DNA of 64,000 bases from Brugia malayi (Eukaryota; Nematoda; Chromadorea; Rhabditida; Onchocercidae). How positions within the stretch are numbered: the first letter of the stretch is position 1; each line of letters begins with the position of its first letter. Below the pieces are notes generated by a model. It worked only from the letters and a program-made list of their open reading frames with translations, searched no databases and was not told the origin of the DNA. Positions 38,860-53,800 of the stretch are shown here, piece after piece. The stretch covers positions 20,270,721 through 20,334,720 of the forward strand of contig NW_025062479.1 in the NCBI RefSeq assembly GCF_000002995.4. Reading direction: 5' to 3'. The position numbers and the translations under genes are program-made.

Positions 38860-41800
38860 GGGATGGAGATATTTTTCTTTGTACTAGTAATAGAATGATC
38901 ACACCGATGTAATTGTCATACACATTATACTTTCAGTTTTCATATGCAAAATTATGGACGTAAAGCGGATTTCTTGGAGATGGAATTTGATCCAAGTGAA
39001 CTGATGCGTTACACCTCGATTAATACCGTTGAAGAAGTGTATCAGGTTGGCAAACTTTAATCTAACTTATGTTGTTAGCGATAAAGTTTACGAAACTTTC
39101 TCTTCAGCTGATGGTGGTCTTATTCTCTCTTATCCGAATCTAGAGTGTTCTGATTTCTCAGCAGTATATTCTCACTGTTCTTGTTTGAATTCTGTCGTTC
39201 CAGTATTTGCATTTTTTAAAACAGTTGTTTGCATACTTGCTTTGAAGGTGCTATTTTTGCTGTCGTGCACAGCAAAAATGAAAATTGAACATTGTAAAAG
39301 AGTTGTACTCTTGAAAAAGCCTTTATTATTATCCACACGAATCCTGCATTATTATTTGCTTCCTTACTTTTTTATTTCATTTATCATTTTCCAATCGTCT
39401 TGAGTTTCAGAGAGTTTTGCAATTATGGCTTTTGCTATTACTGACATATTTCGGAAAGATTGGCGGCTTCACATTGATGAAGAATTTCTTAGAGAGAAAT
39501 GTTAATGAAACAACAAAAATTACTGATTTTATCGATTGGCTTCGACCATTTGCTTCTTGTTCACTCCTGTTAAAACCATCAATCATTATAGAAACTTTCG
39601 GTCCGACTATTGTAAGTGTTGCTTTTATCACTACGTAATCTTCATAATAAAGTAATGAACATGAACGAACTGGAACGGAGAAAGGTTAGGCGAATAAAAA
39701 GTGTGGAGTAATAATTTATGTTGCTTGATGTTTCAGTAATACTAATCAGTAATGAAAAAATGAGTCTCGAATATTTCATAGCAAATTAAGCTTTTTCGAT
39801 TTCGGGAAAAGTTAGAGGGAGAAGGAGAATTCATTTTTGTAAATATTTAGTGTCGAATTTCTAAATACGACTTCCTCATCATCTGACTGGCCAAAAAACT
39901 GGTCGACATTATTTCGTCATCATTTTTGTCATGGTGTAAGAGGTGAAGATGGGTTTGTGATTGTGGATGAAAGTAATTAATTCAGATAATTGTGTAAACA
40001 ACTGTGAGGAATGAATATGCTAATCATTTTTTCGGAGATATTGACATCTAAAATTTAGCAAATAGCAGTGGCACGATTGGAACACATGGACGATAAGGAA
40101 CTGAAATGCGAAACGGTGAAAGGTGATTTGAACGAATCACCATACGTTGAATTAGCAAAAGTATTACAAAGTCTGCTGTTGATTAATCCAGAGATGATCC
40201 ACCTAGGACGACAAATGCCGTTTTTCTCACTACGATACATTTTGCGGTATAAAATATTAAGAAATAATTGCTTTTCCATTTTTTTAATAGATCTGTTCCT
40301 AAATTCCTTGCATAAAAATTAATTGGTTTACGATTCTGTTCCCAACATGCAAGAATCTAAAAATTAAGAATTCTCGATAATGATTTAAAAAATCTAAATC
40401 TAAAAAAATAGGAAAAAACATACAGGGGACTTGTAGGCACCGAATTGAGTTTATGTATATTTCAGAGGCAAAAGCGGTATCATTAGAAATCATTTCAAGT
40501 TGTTACTTTTCTTCAAAGAGTAGATTAATAGCAGGAAGAAATTTCAGAGTACTTCAAGTAGCACCTTTTGCTGGACGTATAGCAGCTTTGGAAGAATTAC
40601 ATATGGTTCTGCATAATGCGGCGTCAGAATTTCGGCAGGTGTGCTGTCACCATAACATTCCTAAGCTTTAACAGAAATAACTTTGACAACTGCATTTTAT
40701 ATTTTTATACCGTTCTTCCATCATTTTTCGCTTTGTTTCAGTATAGTATTTCCATAATTAACACGTATTTCTTTAGAGAAATATGAGAAATATAAAATCA
40801 TAACGTTTGAAGCAAAAAGTGAAACCAGTATTTTTCTTCATATTCATGATATTATCATTCTTTCAGCAAGAATTAGTAATTTCAATGAATGATTTAACTG
40901 AATGGTTGAGGAAGCAACACCTTATCGAAATATTAGTTCGCGATAATTTGCACCATCCGTCATATTGTGAAAGGTTTTGCATTTTTTCATTAAAAATGAG
41001 CTTCACTAAAAGATTTAGGCAGGTAAATTTTATTTAATAATTATATTGATTGTCTTGTTATCAAATTGATATTTGCAGGTTAGAGAGAGTGTTTCGAGTG
41101 CTACTAGAAAGAAATGCTATAACAATTGATGATTTGGATATCCTGTGGAATGTACAACATGAAAAGCATGACGTCATCCAACGAAATGTTCATGATCTAA
41201 TAGCTAAGCTAGTTAACGGACTGAACAACACATTGCAGAAGCACTTATTTGAACGAATGAAGGTGAGAGTTTTTAATTCTCAATTTTAGGGTTTTTTTGA
41301 TTTATAAAGATTTTATAAATTCAGTACACACTATTTTTTTTTTTTTTTTCAATATGTAGCTGTCCCTGTTTTTTTTTTTTTTTGATTCATAAATTTAAAG
41401 AACTGAAATTAGAATTTGAAAATCAAAATACTAATCAGAAATGTTGGGAATTATTTATATTAAGGAGAGTTGGACAAAGTCATCTGCAAGACAACGAACA
41501 CTTCTGCTTGATCTCATACGTCGAATTGGCGTTGACTTCAGTAGTCTTACTGAAAAGGTGACTCTAATCATTTTCTATTGCTTAAAATAATTGACCTTGC
41601 GATCAGTAGTGGCATGTAGTGCTCTGTAAATAATTTCTACCAATCGAAGTCTAAGAGTAGTAATAATTGCATAATATAGAAACCATAAGAAGTTATAGCC
41701 CTCATTTTTTAAGTATATAAGAAGTTATGACTGCGCAAGGGTAGTTTTGGACAACAGTCACATGATATGATTCGATATGTGAACCTCTTTCGAGATTCCA

Positions 41801-44800
41801 AAATCTTGGCTGCATTTGACGATGGTTATGCTGCTATCAAGAGATGGATTGCTTCAATGATCTCATTTTTCATTACTAACATGACCAAAATTTCCAGGAA
41901 TTAACTATAAAATCTCTTTCGCTGCTGTGGGATTTATTTCATGATGAGCGGCTACCTGTAGAAATGATTGATGCTGCCCTAGAAGCACATTTCAATGTAC
42001 TAGAAAGTGCAGTACCTGCTGAAGAACTACGGCGACATTACATTGAACGTTGTATTGATGAACTACTTCTGGATTCGGGTAATTCATTCAAAATCATTAA
42101 GTAACTGATAGTGGTTTTCATAATAAAGCCATGAGGCACAACAGAAGCAAATCGTACAAAACTTTCATTTATCCTGGAAATGAGCTATATTTGGAATATG
42201 CAGTATTAGTTGACTTTAAATTAGTAAAATTATAACGCCATGCAATTTTCGACTCAGTTTCTTAAATTCCTATTTTTTAATTTTTTTAGTTTCCTGGATT
42301 TAGATGATTTCTTTTTTGATCAGAGACGATAAAGACACAATATTGTTTCACTTTTTTTTCAGTATTCGTGCTTCCGGCATTAAAGCATATGCAGCGATTA
42401 ATGATGTTAATGCCAGAATGTGATTATAGTACAGGCAGAAAAGTAACACGGTTAGTTCATTTTCAGATAACGAAAGCATTCTTAACCTTTAATCCATGTG
42501 CATCTTAAATTCTTTTTTAAAACTGACATCATTTTGCTAAGGAAGTTGTGCAAACAAAAGTGGTCTTTAACTGATATTTTCTTTCAGCTTTGTATTTTAC
42601 TTTCAGCATTAGGATGCATTTTATTGTCTTTTTCATTCTATATGCTGGCACGAATCAAATTAACATATCTGAATTTAAATAAGTGGATTAAGTTGAGCAG
42701 TTTTGAAAGACATATGATGTAAAAGAAATATAAGATAAAAGGAGAAAAGGAGGATACATGGGATAGTAATAGTAATGAAAATTATCAACAGTGAATTCGA
42801 GAAAAAAATGATATGTTTTGTTGTTTATGTTTTTCATTGTTTCAAGATTCTTAATATCTAATTTTTTTTTCCTTTTTTTTTGGAATTAATTTTTTTTTTC
42901 TTTTTTTTTTTTAAGGGCGGAATATATCGCTACTGTACAGCAAGATACGGAACTGTGCTCAAGATTGTCGAAAAACGTTGCTCTCTACATGGAAAAAGTC
43001 CGAAATGCTGTGGTATACATCTAACAATAATAATAAACATTACCTATTATATCGAATTATTTAAAAAAATATAGAACTTCATTTAGTTTACACTGGATGT
43101 CTAACAGCTAATAAAATTTTTTTATTATGTCGATAATTTTCAGAACGACCAACCTCATGTTTATGTTGCTGTGGAAGATGCAAGTGTTTTAGTGCTTGTT
43201 GGCCGCTACACTCATAGCGATAATTTACAAATTCGACTGGGTTTTCTGCATTTCCTTCTCTCTGATGGACAACTTTGGCTTATGACACCGCAGGTTCATT
43301 TTATTTTATTTTTTTCTGCTTTTCTTATTCGTTGTTACCTTTAAAGTTTGAAATAGCTGAATGATAACTATCACTGAAACATAAAGTTACAGGCGAATGA
43401 GTTATGGGATGCTCTTATCGTTCAATCAGTATTTGAATATGAGCGTACATATGGCTTTCAACTATTTGGTACAATGCAAGATCAACAAGATATTGATCCA
43501 AAAGCACTTGACCAACTTTTTACATGTAAACTTTGTTGTTTAAGTCTTTTTAAGTTCTTTTTACATGTTGAAATTTTAAGGTTTCTTTTAAGAGGTGTAC
43601 ATAGGCCTATAGCATTTTCTGCTATTCAAATTCAACACCATAGTAGAAGGGTCTTGCATGATTCTTTAAATCCGTTATTTTAATTGTGGTTGTTAATTAC
43701 TGTGAGAATATAAACACCGAGATTTTCTTTTTTTCTTAAATATCAAAAGTTTTAATTTCAGCTCGGATCCTAAAACTTCCAGTTGAATTGTTGAACGAGG
43801 AAGGCTTTTCATGTTTCAAAACCTTTTGGATTGCAATAAACAAAAGGCATAGTAAACTTTTCCAACCCACTGAAGGAATGTCGCATTATTTGATGTGTGA
43901 CTTTGATCTTGAGGTAAAGGAACATGTGAAATAAAATACGGTATTGTTTGTATTTCAAGTTCTGCAACTCATCAGGTGATTCGGACTTTGTTATAAGCAG
44001 CAATTATGTCACATGAGAAATTAAAGGGTTTAGGGAGAGAAAAACTTAGGGAGATGGGTTAGCACTTTATTTTTTTTCTTTTATTGACAACTTCAGTTCC
44101 ACATCTCATTGTTGCAATTTTAAGCAGATCCATTATCATTCATCGAGCATACACGTACTTCACATTTCCTCGAGTTTCGGAGTTTTTATCGTTTTCTTTA
44201 TTTTCAGGGAATGGATTATTTATGGGAAATAATGCTGCAAGCTCGTGCTGAAGTATCACATTTGGCTATTTCTCTATGGGTCGGGATTTTGGCAAATCCT
44301 CATACTGCAGTGATCTCTGATTTTGCTAATTTGATTCAAACTGTTGTTAATAAATGGTTAAGTGTACTTTAAAATATTTGATAGCTTCTAATTAGCTATT
44401 AGATGAAAAATGGTTGCTCTGCTCATTAATTATTTGCCGTTTCATATGTTCTTACTCTAGACTGAGTCACAGAAGGAGAAAGGAGATCGTAGCTTTGAGT
44501 GCTCATATATGTTTTAATTTGAGAAAGTGAACTGTTTTTCTTTCAGTTTCATAATGTTGAAAACGAAACACGATGACCTCATAAAAGGCAATAATAGTGA
44601 TGAGAAAAAAATGAAAATGCTTGATCGAATGGGTAGAATATTAACGGTAAATTTTCGTTTACAATATTTTTCAGATCACAGTTTTTTAGTTGTGATCTGA
44701 TTTTTGTTATTTTTTCTTTTCTTATTTTTTGTTTTGTTTTGTTTTAGGATTTTTCAAATAAAATGTATATATTATATTTTTTTCATGCATACTGTGCCAG

Positions 44801-47800
44801 AAATCTTCATGTTCAGATTAATTTATTAAAAAATTTACTTTAATTCAGGCTCTCAATTCTTATATCTGTGCATTTGATGATGATTATTACATTCCCGAAA
44901 GATCTCAGCAGCCACTTCGCAAGGCAGGTTTAGGACGGTGTTTTGTATTACCGGTCGTTTTCCCAGGTTTTCTTTTTTAAATATACATTTTGCATTTGGG
45001 CTAACAAACTGTAATAATGAAAGATTTAATTTACATATTTTCTTCTTTCTTTCTTTTTCCATAACCTGAATTTTTTTAACTTTATTTCATGATTTTTTTT
45101 ACAAAGAATTTTTTTTAAATTGATGTTTCGTTCAATCTTGTTTCATCTAAAAAACTTAATACATAGAATATACGGGAACAAATAGTATAATTAGAAGGAA
45201 TACTGGATATTTGATTATATTAAAAGTTTCTTTGTTGTTTAACCAAATACTGGACGAGGTGTACATAGTTAACGATTGTTTTGGCAAATAAAAGTTTTTT
45301 TTTTTTTGTATGTGTGTGATTTACATCTTTATATGCTTTTAAACATATATGCTTGAAATCTGCATGCAAAATTTGTTCAAAAAAGTTTTCATTTTATTTT
45401 ATTTTTTTTTTTTTTTCAGATGAGAAGCTACCGAGTAGCGTCGACACGAACTGTGAGTTTGCATTCATTTAATGCCTAAGTTTTTGTGGAATTTATTTGT
45501 TTTTACTAAGTTTGGATTTTCAATTCCGGTTTCAAATCAGTTATTCAGTCTTCCCACTTTTTGTCTTTCTATTTGAGACAAAAAATTATCCATACTCCAG
45601 CACTAGCAGTGCAAGACGAAGATCATGGTATTCCGGTTCACTCCACTATGTCACTTTCAGCATTGAAACTGAAGGTTTGTAACGGCTTTTTTTTTAATGA
45701 AAGTATACATCAGATGTCAAGTTTTACATAAAAGTTGTTGCAAGTTTTAGTCTGTTCAAGAATAGTAATTCTGAACTGCAGAAAAGTTATCAGGAGTTTC
45801 AAATATATTGGGAGAATACTGAACATTTATTTTTTGTGTGCAAAAAAAAATCACAACCAAGTTATGATATGGACATGGTGATTCAACATCCAGAATTGTT
45901 AAGCTCCTTTGGATGTTTAAATAGGTGTTTTAGATGGATATGGTTTACAAAAGAAAAGTTTTTGACTTTTCAAAATGACCAGTTCCAGATTGATGACCAG
46001 TTACGATATATGGATGGTTGCAATATCGGTGGAGTGCTTGTACCAGTACAGTTAACCGTTCAGTCTCTTAATGCGCCGGAAACGAGAATATTGCATTCGT
46101 CTGATCGTCGTAAAACACTTGATGAATTAGGAATTGATGCCAATTCACATATTATAATTAATTTTCAAAGTCATTCATGCACATGGAATAGTCGGTTAGC
46201 TAGTAGCGATTCGAGCCCTGATCAAACACTTACTTCGTGGTTTGAATTTTCATTTTGAAAAATGTATCATTTGTTCAAAGCTATGCTTTAAGTGGTGTGG
46301 CGTAAAGAAGAAGTTTAATAACTGAATGCAAGCTTCTGAAAAGGGTAGATTAAGAAGCAACGTTCTGTATTTCAGTAATGAAGAAAATGAGCTTCTGTAT
46401 TTCAGTAATGAAGAAAATGAGCGTGGTAATGAAGAAAATGAACGTATTTTACCGGGCGCCGTAATAGCCGAAAACTCTGATCATGTTCGATTCCTTTATA
46501 CTTTAGCCGACATTGGTTATGCATATGGGAATAATTATTTGAGAAAATCTGCTAGCGATGTTTTGAAGTAGGTTTTACTTTATATTCGTTCAAACTTTTG
46601 CTACGTTTTTTTTGGCTTTCTAACCAAGTTTACTTGCTTTTTGAACTAAAAAATTTCAGTCAAATACCACCAGATACAATGTCAGTGACGATGCTAAAGG
46701 TATTGGTGGAATCAGGACAGTTATTTAATCTGTTACCATCCGAATCATCTAACTACGTTTTGCATCTTTTGCGCGTTTTACATTCCTTGCTTTTGCCGTG
46801 TAATGGACATTTCATGATTGAAGCTACGGAATTCCAGGTCTTTTTCCTAGTGTTTTAGACTTTTATTCTCTGAGAGTTTCCGTTGCCTTCCTGGATCCAC
46901 GTATTGTGAATTCGAAGACAAACCTTTTTAATACCTACCAATATGATTTTGTAACTTAGAGTTAACGTTTATAGCTTTGAGCTTGGTGACTGGAACTTAA
47001 TGTTCATAAATGTTAATTTAGATCTTTTTTCTTACGTCACCAAGTTGTTTGGCGGTGTTTTCATTCCTGGAAGATCCTCAAATTTTATGTCGATGGGATG
47101 AATATGTCTGTAGCACAATTGTTTGGTGGTTGGCAAATATAGCGAAATTTATTCTCTTTGTAGCCGCACGCCTCAAAGTATGCATATTTGTTCACATTTC
47201 TGTATTACTCTGCAGGATAATCATAATGACTTATGACATGTCATCCGCCACTTTTCCCTTGCTGTTCCAAGATTGTTTAGAACAAGGAGGATTTTTTTAG
47301 TACTTGAGGACCACCGATGTGGATGGGAGTGGATGTTTTGAAACGGGTCGGATTATTGATCGTGAACAAACAGTTTTTAAAGAGGTTATCATTCTTATAT
47401 ACAACAGTAGTATCTAAACTCTTGTTGCTAGTGAAAAGTGTTGTAATTTTGAAATAGTGTCGCAATTCAACATATTGTGATAAATTCCGAAGCTCGCAGA
47501 AATTGTTTCACTGTATTTGTGGGGATGTGTGAAAAAGTAAGCAACTAGTAGAGTAGAAGTTTCTAGCCAGATTGGGTTTTTCTTTATAATAATATTATGG
47601 TGTATTATTACTAAACGAAATTTTTCTTTAAAAAAAAAAAGAAAATGAAGGAAAGTTTTCTAGGCAAATTAGCATTCCACTATTTTTATAGCTATGTTGT
47701 GTAGTTGCACGTGATCTCAACAATCGCATCGAAGAGAATCCCGAAATCATTGAAACAATTTTTCAATTGTTTAACGCAGACAATAATCGACTTGAATGTC

Positions 47801-50800
47801 TTCTACGGCTGGCGTGGGCAGTTGGTTCACGAAATATACCATTGCGTCTTATCTCAGGTGGCTTAGCGAAAGATTCATCTATTGAAACAATTCGCCAATC
47901 AGAACTTGCAACTTTTATGCTGGTAATTTATTACCCGATACTACTTTATTACCCAAGGAAGAGTCGCAGTTTTTATTCTTTACTCCAGATTCCATAAATA
48001 ATGCATCCGATGTGCCGAGTGTTTGTAGGAGTATAATTGTGAATAAATAACACTTTTATACAGGAAGAACCCATAGAATGCTTGTTGGATGCATTTGCGA
48101 TAGAGGTCGTTAATGGAGATTCAACATCAGAAGTTCTCAAAATCATCCATCTGTGGAATCTTCTCGTGTCTGATTTATTGTTCTGCAAAAGCTCGTACGT
48201 TTTATTGAGTTTAGAAAAAAGTTTCTGATAATGAATCTCATTCTCATGTTATATAAAAATCGTAGTTCTAGACGGGTGGAGATTTCGTCAACCCGACTAA
48301 AACTTTCACAGAACGACCTTGGTAAAATTGTGAATATGTAAAATATGTGGGATTTAGCGCTCCTCTATCGGAAAATTCCCATTGTTTTCAGTGTGATCCG
48401 GCGCTATTTCTCAGCTTTAGTTCGGCGGATGGTTTGTCGTAGAGGTGCAGCGGAGCGACAACTTGCATCAGCATTGTTGCAGTTACTTTTTAACAAATTG
48501 GAAGAGAGCGATGAAAAGCTAGTGAAGAATGCGGAATTTTTTGTTTTATTATGCAGGTATTTTAGTTTTGTTCGTTGATTGGATTATGGTGTAACTTAAG
48601 AGCTTCGTAGAAAAATTGTCGACAGATTCATGGAAGTTAGGTAAAAGGATTATTGAACTTTTGTAAATGACTGTACTGCGGTTATAATTTAACTGTTTTT
48701 GGTAATTTGAAGCAGTCAGTTCTTAGCAAAATCATTTCTATGACATAATAATATCAAACTTCATCTTAACCTGTTTCAGACATTTTTTACTGTAACTTAT
48801 CGTTTTAAATTTATCAGTTAGTGTAAGAATTTTTAAGCTTGTTGGATCACTGTAAAAATAATCAAATTTATGTTGACGATGTAATGCAGCGAACGGAAAA
48901 GGTTTTGGACTGGTTAGATCGTGCAAAGGTAACTCATTTGAAACTTCTGAATTTCTGTTGAATATTGTTGGCAATAGTTTGGAATAGTTTACACAAAAAT
49001 ATTGGTGTATCAGATAAAGTGTGTTGGATACTTAGAGGCACTGCGGTAGAAACTCCTAGTAAATTAGTACTTAATTCGCAATTTTTGGATATTTTTGCAA
49101 AACATTTTTTACATCGTAAGAGTTTCAGCAGCATACTATTGCAAATCAGGAAAGTTACCCTGATGACAAATCACTAATTGGGCGGCTTGATGTGTGTCGT
49201 GGTTTGCTGGGATTTCTTACAAAGGATGAGAAAACTGCAATTGGTTCGGAAGCTAATGGTACTCAGCTTATTAAGGTAATTGCTTGAAGGATCTAAATCA
49301 GTATTTCATGTGGTTCATAGGTTAAGAACTTTCTCTATGTTAAAAGTTGCGATTGGTTCGAATGTTGAAAGATTTTATGATTTCTTAAAATTCTTCTAAA
49401 GTGATTATTTTAATTTTATATGTAATTTTCTATGGTCCATTTGTTATATTCATTTTTTTGTTCTGATTTGCAGCAGTTGCTAGACGAGTTTATTTTGCCA
49501 TCTTCTCGAACATATGTTGATTTGATACGGCAAAAAGAAAGCGATAGCGATATTCACATACAGCGTTCAATGACACATTCAGCAATTTCGAGAGGTGGTA
49601 AATTGTTTGGTGCGCTAAAATGATATTAGCGAATAATTCAGCTAATTTATACATGAAAGATGGTAACGATGTATGTTTTACGGTTAAGAATATGGCAGTG
49701 TCTCTAATGCCTCTACGAATTAGCGAAGTCTACAGGAATATTAACAGTCAATTCGATACTTTTCAGGTATAGATGAGTCAGATAAGACCATGCCACGTTC
49801 AGAAACAATGGGGCCATTGCTTTCTTCTCGTTCTATTCCAGTATGTGGTACCAGTGAAAGTGCCAAAGCTGCATACAATTTGATTGTTGCACTTTGTGAC
49901 ACAACACCGCTTAATTACCGATGCATAGTTGAAAGTCTTCTTGAACTTTTTTACTCAGGTTCGTAATTCTTTCTTATATGTTAGAGGTGAGGGGAAGAGA
50001 TTTAGAGATATCCTTGTCTTTCGCTCGATGGTGAGAAATTTGCAAAATCAAGAGCTTTATTTTTATAGTTTTCGTTGAAGCAACATTGTTTTACGAGCTG
50101 ATTGAGAACAGTGGTGTATGTCACGTGATCCATTTTCGATTTGAGTAAGTGAATTTACAGAGCCAGTTCCTACTATGAATATTGAATGGGAATATATGCC
50201 TGGATATTCCGTTCGTTCACCGAACAGTTACGTAGGACTAAAGAATGGTGGAGCTACTTGTTACATGAATTCTGTATTTCAGCAGGTACGTTCCTTCTTA
50301 CTTTGATTTCTAACAGGTGACCAAATTTTGGCTTATTCAGGTAATTCCAGTGTAGTAAATCTAATTCAAAAGTAATATAATGTGGCTACTAAAATTATTA
50401 ATAACCCAGCATACTATGTTTCCTAATCCTATCAAAACTATTATTAAAACAGCCAAAAAAAAAAAGGCTAATGCCTGTCTATATGAAAAGTTGTTAAGAA
50501 TTTAGACTGCTTGTTCTTAACACTTCATTGCATTACTAAGTAAAACTTGAGTTTTTAGAATCATGTCAAGCTATTAGGAACATCTTTGAATGGTTGTGCC
50601 ATTGTTTTATGATCGATCTGCCCAGTTAAGCATACTGTGAAACAAAATCTTTTTGTAGATATTCATGATTGAACCGCTGCGGAACGCCGTTATCAATGCC
50701 AACTTTACGGATGATATAAGCGTCGAAGAAATGGTTCTAAATGTAAGCTCATTTTCATTGCAAGAAATTTGTCCCTGTTAATAATCAGTCTTTCAATTCA

Positions 50801-53800
50801 GTATTTTTTTTTTATTTTCAGGAGTATAATGTTTCGGAGGAACACTACCATGCAATAATTTTGAAAGCTGTACAATCAATTTTTGCACATCTTCTTGGCT
50901 CTGAGATGCAATTCTATTCACCAAAGTTTTTCTGGAAACATTTTCGGTTAGTCAGAAAACCGTTTATGTTTTCAAGGACTTTCAGGATTTACTTGAATTA
51001 GAAAAACGACGTATTTTAGGTTCTGTGGTCAAGCAGTAAATGTGCGAGAACAGCAGGATGCTTTGGAATTTTACAACGCTCTCTTTGATTCTATAGATGA
51101 AGGACTTAAAAAGCTGGGTGAACCACCTATTTGTGAGAATTTATTTGGTGGAACATTTGCTGATCAGAAGATTTGCAAAGACTGTCCACATAGGTATTAT
51201 AGCTTGTTCATTTTTTAAATTAGATTTGAAAAGAATATTGATACAGCAACCACTATTTGTGCATTATACATTCATAATCATCCTTCTTATATTCTAGTTC
51301 CATAAAAAATGTAGATCGAAGTTCGAGCTTTAGTGTTTTTTTTTTTATCTTGCCAATCGAACAGCATTAATGTCTGACGTTTAATGAAAAAAAAAAAAAA
51401 AAAAACCATTCAATTTTTTCCTCCTTATTTTTTTATTTTTGTCTGAATTTATTTCATGGTGAAAACATTCAGATATCAACGCGAAGAACCATTTACATCA
51501 ATTTCGGTTGATGTCCGGTCTCATAACAACCTTCTTGATTCCCTTAAAGAATATGTGAAAGGGGATTTGTTGAACAACGACAACGCATATTTGTGTGAAG
51601 AATGCAATAAGAAGGTAAGTTTTTGGCGCCATTTCAAATAGAATTTCAAATGTAGCTCATAACTTCGAATTTTAAATAGTGAAAAATGAAGAAAGATTAC
51701 CAAACAAAAAATAAATGTGTTTTATAGGTGACAGCAGTGAAACGCTTATGTGTTGCCAGATTACCTCCATATTTGACGATACAGCTAAAAAGATTTGATT
51801 TTGATTGGGAACGTGATTCACCACAAAAATACAACGATTATTTCGAATTTCCGATTGATCTTGACATGATGCCGTTTACTGTTCATGGATTAGCTCAAGC
51901 AGAAGGTATTTTTTTATCTTTCTATGTATGATATAGCAAATAGCTAGATTCGTTATATTTTTGGTCAAAACGGAACTTCGTTCTGTTCATATTAATTCGG
52001 CATGGCAGACGAATTTAGGAGACGTTTTCGTTGTTTAACTCAGTGATTGTTACTTATTCTTCGCAGTCGGTTATCATTGTTCTTAATTTTCATTTACAAT
52101 CTCCAAATGACATTCCTACTGATTCAATTAGTTTATTTGCAGGAGAAGTTTCGAAAGAAGAATTGACACACTCCTCGGTAACCGATAGCGGTCGAGGTGT
52201 TTTTTATATATATATATATATATTCATAGCTACACTTAACCAACAGTTACACTTATTTCTTTCGTTTGATATTGGGATTTACTTTTATTTAATTGCAGGC
52301 ACATCTGAAAGAGCATCACCGGAAGCAAACGATATTTATGGTGTTGCTGGCACGTCGACATCAGAAGTTAAACTGGTTGATAATGAGTTCGTCGTTTCTA
52401 TTTTTGCAATGTTTAGTAAATAATTTTGGATATCAATTATGCTAAATTCAATAAAGGTGATTTAGTACGAAATATTGTTTACGTGGAGTGATTGTACATT
52501 CGGGACAAGCTAATGGTGGCCATTATTATTCATTCATTCGTTCCGAAGAAGACAGTGGTCGTTGGTTCAAATTCGATGATGTTGACGTAACTGAATGGCA
52601 TTTAAACAAAGAGGTAAACTTTGATGTAATAGGAGAAGGCTTTCATTATTTCAGTTAAAAATTAATGTGTATCTGGAAATTGTTATGTCATTTATTCAAT
52701 GCTTTATTTTTTTGTCATTTGTTTACTGGATATTTAGATTATCATATCTTTAAGTCCTTAAATTAACGGTCACGTAGATGCCATTTGTTGCATCTTTTAC
52801 AAAAATCTCCAGCTCTTTAAGGATAAGCAAATCTTATGAGTCGATAGAAGATCAAATATTTGATTGAAAATTTAAAAACTGCGAATGATAATATTTGTTC
52901 AGTGTTTGGTTTTTTACGATGTGACCTCAAGTTTTTTGTATGCATGGAAAATTGGTCTTTTTGAATTTTTACATTTTGAGGAAATGCAAAGTATGTGGTT
53001 TGGTGGTGAATACATTACGGAAACGTTCGAGAATAGCAGCAGCCATTATCAAAAAAAGCGACAGAAGCGCTGGTGGAACGCTTATTTGCTCATTTACGAA
53101 AAGGTTTTCATCAAATTTTTATTATATATTTTTGTAAAAGTGTGGCATATTCCTGCATACGAATTCATTCCCGTCCAATTAAAATCTTGATATTTTGCCA
53201 ATATTAATTTACGCTGGTTTCAGTGAAATTAGCTTTCTTTTGGTATGTATAATAATTATACCTTTGTCAGCTGACAAATTACTTGAACAGCTCATTAAAC
53301 ATGGTCCGATATGTCTAACTTATCTTCTTACCACTGGCTGAGCCCTTTCGTACTTCTTCGTGCTCCGAGTTGTGCATCATGCTGTGCTTTAATGCTAGGA
53401 TCATCTTTAGGGTGCTCATCCTCAAAACTTATTTCAATCAGTCGTTTTATAGATATCAGCTACTGGTGCTTCCGTGGTATCATCATCAGTGGAACTAACA
53501 ACTTCTTGCTCTTCCACACAGCCATCACATTCGTCTTCCAACAGTCCGCTCAGTTTGGATAAAAAAATAGGTGCCATGTCTATTAGTAAGTTCCCTTTTT
53601 TTCATGATTTCATCTAATTTATATAAAATGAGATATTAACTTAAGGTTGGAACCATTCGCTGAATCAGGATCAACAAGTTTTGCTATTGGCTGGAATCGT
53701 TAGGCAGTTATTGAACGTCTTTTATTAATCCTATATCTCTTTACTACTACCTTTAATATGCTTGCAAATGAATGATTGGAGAAGGCATACATATTTCAGG

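Noticed and set aside
38648..38923. 91-codon minus-strand frame with a long Ile-Tyr repeat
   Set aside because: It is a translation of the (TA)n microsatellite.
39029..39403. 124-codon plus-strand frame between USP9X exons 9 and 10
   Set aside because: It starts inside exon 9 in another frame and runs through the intron. The USP9X frame is clearly the other one.
49345..49375. GGTTCGAAT string resembling a tRNA B box
   Set aside because: There is no A box or cloverleaf-compatible arms around it, and it lies in a USP9X intron. No tRNA or rRNA was found in the window.
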